DNA from: Sorangium cellulosum So0157-2
Lineage (GTDB): Bacteria > Myxococcota_A > Polyangia > Polyangiales > Polyangiaceae
DNA: 64,000 bases
Direction: 5' to 3'
Assembly (NCBI RefSeq): GCF_000418325.1
Contig: NC_021658.1
Location: 3,858,001 to 3,922,000, forward strand
Each line of letters starts with the position of its first letter. Positions within the stretch are counted from its first letter, which is position 1. The position numbers and the translations under genes were made by a program. The notes beneath the pieces were generated by a model. That model searched no databases. It saw only the letters and a list, made by a program, of their open reading frames with translations, and was not told the origin of the DNA. Shown here one piece after another: positions 60,247 through 64,000 of the stretch.

Positions 60247-60792
60247 TCAGGCGTTCGCCCTCAGACAGCCCAGCTCGTAAAGCCCCATCCACCCGACCTC
60301 CGGATCCGTGCAGGCGCCCTCCCTGAGCTGCGCGACGAAATCCTCGATCGGCTTCTCGATCACGTCGATGAACTCGGTCTCGTCGAGCGCCTGCGCCCCC
60401 GCGCGCACGCACTCCACGGCCAGGAAGGCGTGGCGCTCGATGGTCGAGTAGGCGCACTCCAGCGGGCGTCCGAGCGGCAGGAGCCGTCCGGCGACATACC
60501 CCGTCTCCTCGAGCAGCTCGCGCGCGGCGGCGTCCTCCGGGGCCTCGCCCGGCTCGACGCCGCCGCCGGGGAGCTCGTCGAGGATCCGATCGGGGCCAGG
60601 CCTGTACTGGCGCGCCAGGATCACCCGCCCCTCGCGGGAGATGGCGAGGACGCAGACGACCCGCCCCTCCTTCTTGAGCGAGAACGTGCGGATCTGCCCG
60701 TCCGGGAGCTCGAAGGTGACGTCCTCGATCCTCCGCCACGGCGAGTGCTGGGTCACGCGCCGCTCCAACGCTCTCCACCGCACGACCGCCAT
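60247..60792 (-). CDS. Nudix hydrolase (ADP-ribose pyrophosphatase-like)
   Basis: From the ATG at 60792 the protein has 181 residues. An ATG 23 codons upstream would add a Pro/Arg leader without known counterpart. The Nudix box is complete: GGGVEPGEAPEDAAARELLE followed by ETGY, in agreement with the GX5EX7REUXEEXGU rule. Upstream is VVCVLAISREGRVILARQYR and RPGPDRILDELP, the arrangement of ADP-ribose pyrophosphatases. It would hydrolyse nucleoside diphosphates linked to another moiety with Mg2+. The gene is divergent from the AraC regulator at 61042. Confidence 0.93.
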   Translation of the reverse strand: MAVVRWRALERRVTQHSPWRRIEDVTFELPDGQIRTFSLKKEGRVVCVLAISREGRVILARQYRPGPDRILDELPGGGVEPGEAPEDAAARELLEETGYVAGRLLPLGRPLECAYSTIERHAFLAVECVRAGAQALDETEFIDVIEKPIEDFVAQLREGACTDPEVGWMGLYELGCLRANA

Positions 60793-61041
60793 CGGAAACC
60801 ACCTCGGAGCCCCGCGCGCGCCGGCGCCGCCGCGAGGCGATGAGGGCCGCGGGACGGGCACGGCTACCAGGCGTCACCGCGGACAGCAAGGGGAAGGGGA
60901 GACCCGGAAACGGCAAGGGAGGTGGAGACCCGGAAAAGCGAGTGGAGGGGGAGAGCTTCCGCGCGCCGGCCTCGCCCCCGCGCGTCGCGCGCGCCGTCGT
61001 GATGGCGGGCGCAAGATCGGATACGACAGGGAGCGAGCGCC

Positions 61042-62037
61042 ATGGGCCCCACCGGCTGCATCAAGGCCATCCGACTCTGCGTCCTCACCGCGTCGCGCGC
61101 CGGCGTCGACCCGCGCGAGGCCCTCGCGGCCGCCGGCGTCGCCCCCGCCCTGCTCGAGGATCCCACCGCCCGCGTCCCCCACGACACCGTCGTCCGCGCG
61201 TGGACCCGCGTCCCCGAGCTCGCGCGCGACCCGGCGTTCGGCCTGCACGCGGCCGAGCTGCTCGTCGGCCAGCTGTTCGACGTCGTCGATTTCGTCACCG
61301 ACCAGTGCGCCACCGTGCGCGAGGCGATCGGCTGCATGCTGCGCTACCAGCGCCTGATCCACGACGCCTTGGACGTGCGGCTCACCGTGGAGGGCGCGCG
61401 GGCCCGCGTCTCGCAGCGCTTCTCGTCGGCCGTCGCGCCGCCGCAGCTCTCGAGCTTCATCGTGGGCCTGTGGGTCCTGCGCGCCCGCGCCCTCACCGGC
61501 CTCTCCTTCACGCCGCACCGGATCACGCTCGCCCATCCCGCCCCGGCGGAGCGCGGCGAGTACGACCGCCTCCTCGCCGCGCCGCTCGCCTTCGACGCGG
61601 ACGAGAACGCGATCCTCTTCGACGCCGCGTTCCTCGACGCCCCCACGCTGCGGTCGGACCCGGCGCTCGGCGCGGTCCTCCGCCGGCACGCCGACGAGCT
61701 GCTCGCCCGCTTGCCGGCCGAGCCGGGCGTGCGCGGCGCCCTCGAGCGCCACCTCCTCGAGGCGCTCGGGCGCGGCGTCCCCGACGTCGGCGCCGCCGCG
61801 CGCGCGCTCGGCATGAGCGCGCGGACGCTGCAGCGGAGGCTCGGCGACGAGGGCGAGAGCTACAAGAGCGTCCTCGACGAGGCGCGCCGCAAGCTCGCGA
61901 TCGCCCACATGCGCGAGCGGGGCCGCACCGTCTCCGAGGTCGCGTTCCTGCTGGGCTTCTCCGAGGTGAGCGCCTTCTCGCGCGCGTTCCGCCGCTGGAC
62001 CGGGCACAGCCCCGCCGCCTACCGCCGCTCCGCCTGA
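61042..62037 (+). CDS. AraC-family transcriptional regulator
   Basis: The protein has 331 residues. The N-terminal two thirds form an arabinose-binding-like ligand domain (CVLTASRAGVDPREALAAAG, LAAPLAFDADENAILFDAAF). The C-terminal 100 residues hold the double helix-turn-helix: DVGAAARALGMSARTLQRRL then GDEGESYKSVLDEARRKLAI and EVAFLLGFSEVSAFSRAFRR with WTGHSPAAYRR. This is a one-component activator or repressor. Its ligand is unknown. The gene is divergent from Nudix hydrolase and convergent with the lipase gene. ATG preceded by GGGAGCG. Confidence 0.93.
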   Translation: MGPTGCIKAIRLCVLTASRAGVDPREALAAAGVAPALLEDPTARVPHDTVVRAWTRVPELARDPAFGLHAAELLVGQLFDVVDFVTDQCATVREAIGCMLRYQRLIHDALDVRLTVEGARARVSQRFSSAVAPPQLSSFIVGLWVLRARALTGLSFTPHRITLAHPAPAERGEYDRLLAAPLAFDADENAILFDAAFLDAPTLRSDPALGAVLRRHADELLARLPAEPGVRGALERHLLEALGRGVPDVGAAARALGMSARTLQRRLGDEGESYKSVLDEARRKLAIAHMRERGRTVSEVAFLLGFSEVSAFSRAFRRWTGHSPAAYRRSA

Positions 62038-62057
62038 CGGCGCGGAGGCGGGCTCGG

Positions 62058-63521
62058 TCAGTCGAACTCGGTCACCGAGTCCCTCCGCTGGGACACGCGC
62101 AGATAGGTGAGCGGCGAGTGGTCGGCCAGCGAGAAGCGCAGCTTGATCCAGTGGAGGAAAGGCAGCTGCTCGATGACGAAGGCCGCGACCCCGAGCGCGA
62201 GGCCCAAGGTGGCGGACCAGGTCTGGTTCACCTTCCCGGCGTGCTCGCCCCAGCCGGACCCGTTGGCGCGCAGCTCCTGGCCGAAATGCGAGAACGACCC
62301 CGCCGAGATCGGCGGGAGCGACGGCACCACGTCCACCCCGTAGACATGACGGAACAGCTTGTCCCCGAAGCACCGGCCGAGCTTGTCGGCGAACACCTTG
62401 TTGCCGACCATCGGCTGCCCGAAGGTGTAGACGCCGCGCAGGCACCCCTGCAGCGCCTGGAGGTCTTCCACCGCGTCTTCCGGAGCCTCGTTGGCCATGA
62501 AGAGCTGCGACGCGGCGAGGACCGCCAGCGCGCCGCCCAGGCTGTGGCCGGTGATGTAGAGCGCCCTCAGCTCGGGCTTCTCCGCGCGCATCGGCCCGGC
62601 CTCGCGCGCGCGCAGATGTCCAGCGGCCGCGTGGGGCGCCAGCGCCGCCGACGGCGCGGACGAGGTGCTCTCGTCACACCCGGGCGTCGCGGCGGCGTCC
62701 TCCGGCCGTCCTCTGCCGGCGCTCTCCGGAGCGACCTTGTCCAGCAGCCGCTCCTTGGCGTCCTGCACGATGAGCTTCTTGACCGCGCGCACCTCCTCGA
62801 GGACCTTGTCGAGCCGCGCCTCGTCGACGCTGCGCACGAGCCCGTCGAGCGTCACCGAGCGGACGGCGGTCCTCTCGATCTCCCGCGAGAGCTCGTCGTC
62901 GATGCGGCGCCCGTGGAGGGCGCCCCTCAGCATCACCAGGAGGGGCGACCACACGGCCCGGGCGGCCCGGTAGAAGCCGCCATGCACCGTCCCCGCCGCG
63001 TGGAACGGCTCCGGCTTCACGGCCGCGTCGGTCAGCCAGGTGATCACGTTCCTCAGCCTCGTCCCGCGGAAGCAGAGGATCGCCAGCTGCTTGCACGGGC
63101 TCTGGACCAGGTATGCGCTCGTGTCGACGAAGAGCTCCTCGTTGGTGAGCGAGACCTCGACGCACGTCGCCCCCTGGAGGCCCCGGCGGCCCATGATCCT
63201 GGTGAAGGTGTCGATATCCGAGTACGCCCACGCCGACGCGGTGGCGAGGAGCTGCGCCGCCCGGCTGTCGTACTCCCCCGGCCTGCTCTTGAGCAGGTGC
63301 TCGACGATCCCGCGGGCGCTCGGGGCCTCCCGACCGCCGAGCATCGTCGGCTCTCCGGCGCTGCCCCGGCTCGCCGTGACGACCCGGGGTCGTCGAGGGA
63401 CCGGGAACGGCACATCGCTGCTGTCCGCGCGGTCGGCGCTCGCCGTCTCTGCGCGTCCAAGCTCGCGATCGATCTCGGGATTATCACGGTTCGTACAAGC
63501 GACCTGAAACCTCATGGCCAC
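62058..63521 (-). CDS. Class 3 lipase-like alpha/beta hydrolase
   Basis: The protein has 487 residues. The nucleophile elbow ALYITGHSLGGALAVLAASQ carries GHSLGG. The family entry KQLAILCFRGTRLRNVITWL and VYTFGQPMVGNKVFADKLGR, a catalytic Asp in VYGVDVVPSLPPIS and His near SHFGQE or DHSPLTYL follow. A long insertion (about residues 220-315, Ala/Pro/Glu-rich) separates the strands. No signal peptide is evident, and a hydrophobic patch near the end (LGLALGVAAFVIEQL) could bind membrane. It probably cleaves lipids or esters. The ATG at 63521 is supported by the absence of other in-frame starts with a better site. Confidence 0.87.
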   Translation of the reverse strand: MAMRFQVACTNRDNPEIDRELGRAETASADRADSSDVPFPVPRRPRVVTASRGSAGEPTMLGGREAPSARGIVEHLLKSRPGEYDSRAAQLLATASAWAYSDIDTFTRIMGRRGLQGATCVEVSLTNEELFVDTSAYLVQSPCKQLAILCFRGTRLRNVITWLTDAAVKPEPFHAAGTVHGGFYRAARAVWSPLLVMLRGALHGRRIDDELSREIERTAVRSVTLDGLVRSVDEARLDKVLEEVRAVKKLIVQDAKERLLDKVAPESAGRGRPEDAAATPGCDESTSSAPSAALAPHAAAGHLRAREAGPMRAEKPELRALYITGHSLGGALAVLAASQLFMANEAPEDAVEDLQALQGCLRGVYTFGQPMVGNKVFADKLGRCFGDKLFRHVYGVDVVPSLPPISAGSFSHFGQELRANGSGWGEHAGKVNQTWSATLGLALGVAAFVIEQLPFLHWIKLRFSLADHSPLTYLRVSQRRDSVTEFD

Positions 63522-63899
63522 CCCCCCTCATCTCTCCTGTCGATTGCCGGCCGTCGCGGCGAAGGCGCACGTCGCCATCCGCTTGCGCGATCGAGGCCCT
63601 CTGTCGATCCGCGCTCCGCGATCTGCGAGGCACGAGCGCGGCCCAGCAGCGGCGGAGAAGCGACGCCCACCGTACCACGGCCGCCCCGCGCGCGGTGAGT
63701 CGCAATCTGGCTACGGCGCGTCCACGCCGCGAGGCTGCCAGGGCGGGCGCATACTCCCAGGACAGAACAACGGGACCGCGCCGTGGAGAGAGACCCTGAA
63801 GGCGCCGCTGCCCGCGAGCCGCCCTGGCGGCGCGCCCGGTCAACACATTGGCGCCGCCGGTCAAGGACGGGGCGCGCGCTCGTCCTCATCCTCTCCGGC
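63522..63899. other. Intergenic region between lipase and next gene
   Basis: These 378 bases have open frames in several phases, all Arg/Pro/Gly-rich and unlike proteins. I see no RNA gene. The promoters of the lipase and of the gene starting at 63900 lie here. The AT-richer segment at 63745-63775 is the likeliest place. Confidence 0.35.
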
Positions 63900-64000
63900 A
63901 TGACCTACCTCATTCCGAGCCAAGAGCAGGCGCACGCGGGTCTGCGTGCCATCAAGGGCGTCCTCACCTCGGCCGGTCCCCTCGACGGGCCGCGGCGCGA
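63900..64000 (+). CDS. Start of an unidentified gene (partial, runs off right edge)
   Basis: The ATG at 63900 opens a frame of 33 visible codons reading TYLIPSQEQAHAGLRAIKG then VLTSAGPLDGPRR. It is helical and natural-looking. No family can be given. The window ends before any motif. Confidence 0.5.
   Translation, partial: MTYLIPSQEQAHAGLRAIKGVLTSAGPLDGPRR

Overview
This is a very GC-rich window whose gene families suggest a myxobacterium of the Sorangium/Polyangium type (Myxococcota). The evidence is the extreme GC content, GTG and TTG starts, ECF sigma factors paired with Ala/Pro-rich membrane partners, an FHA sigma-54 activator, multiple Uma2-family genes, Cys-rich and Gly-rich lipoproteins, and numerous minisatellites. 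The organism assignment is inference; no rRNA or tRNA gene was recognised.

Layout. (1) 1-14419, minus strand: a tightly packed operon for an extracellular contractile injection system (eCIS, phage-tail-like). In transcription order it encodes a DUF4255 protein, a hypothetical, sheath, tube, second sheath, second tube, DUF5908, a LysM tube/baseplate protein, gpD-like and gpV-like spike proteins, gp25, gpJ, a propeller-gpI fusion, and an accessory protein cut by the window edge. Many genes overlap as TGATG, GTGA or similar. No PAAR tip gene lies at the expected place. (2) 14606-17761: an ECF sigma factor with a membrane partner, divergent from an FHA sigma-54 activator. (3) 18211-21760: small lipoprotein, thioredoxin, ECF sigma factor, N-formylglutamate amidohydrolase-like enzyme and SRPBCC protein. 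(4) 22053-27223: a complete urease operon ureDABCEFG. (5) 27377-29085: a 2OG dioxygenase and a cyclophilin. (6) 29371-42751: secreted or lipoprotein beta-propeller proteins, a tandem duplication of a [WD40 lipoprotein + Uma2] module, a Cys-rich lipoprotein, an ECF sigma factor with an outer-membrane-barrel-like partner, and a Sorangium-type hypothetical.

(7) 43019-49862: a 43-bp minisatellite, then a compositionally different segment of about 6.1 kb bracketed by a 14-bp direct repeat. It carries an HTH/RadC-like pair, two XRE regulators, an IS1-like transposase, a NYN-domain protein and unknown genes, and is followed by stray copies of the same minisatellite. This is the most island-like part. 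(8) 50217-53826: a Trp-rich hypothetical, a GAF-STAS (RsbR-like) plus FIST sensor operon with a 20-bp minisatellite at its 3' end, and a small hypothetical. (9) 53922-62037: an SDR-DUF1990 fusion, a frameshifted DUF2169-pentapeptide gene, ArfB, a Uma2 gene frameshifted by an 82-bp tandem duplication, a Nudix hydrolase and an AraC regulator. (10) 62058-64000: a class-3 lipase and the start of one more gene.

How the genes work together. The eCIS operon would build a contractile sheath, tube, baseplate and spike particle. The nearby FHA sigma-54 activator is a candidate regulator, but I found no convincing sigma-54 promoter. The urease operon is self-sufficient for apo-enzyme and nickel insertion. 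The repeats, the recent duplication and two frameshifts traceable to local repeats show that this region is being actively remodelled.
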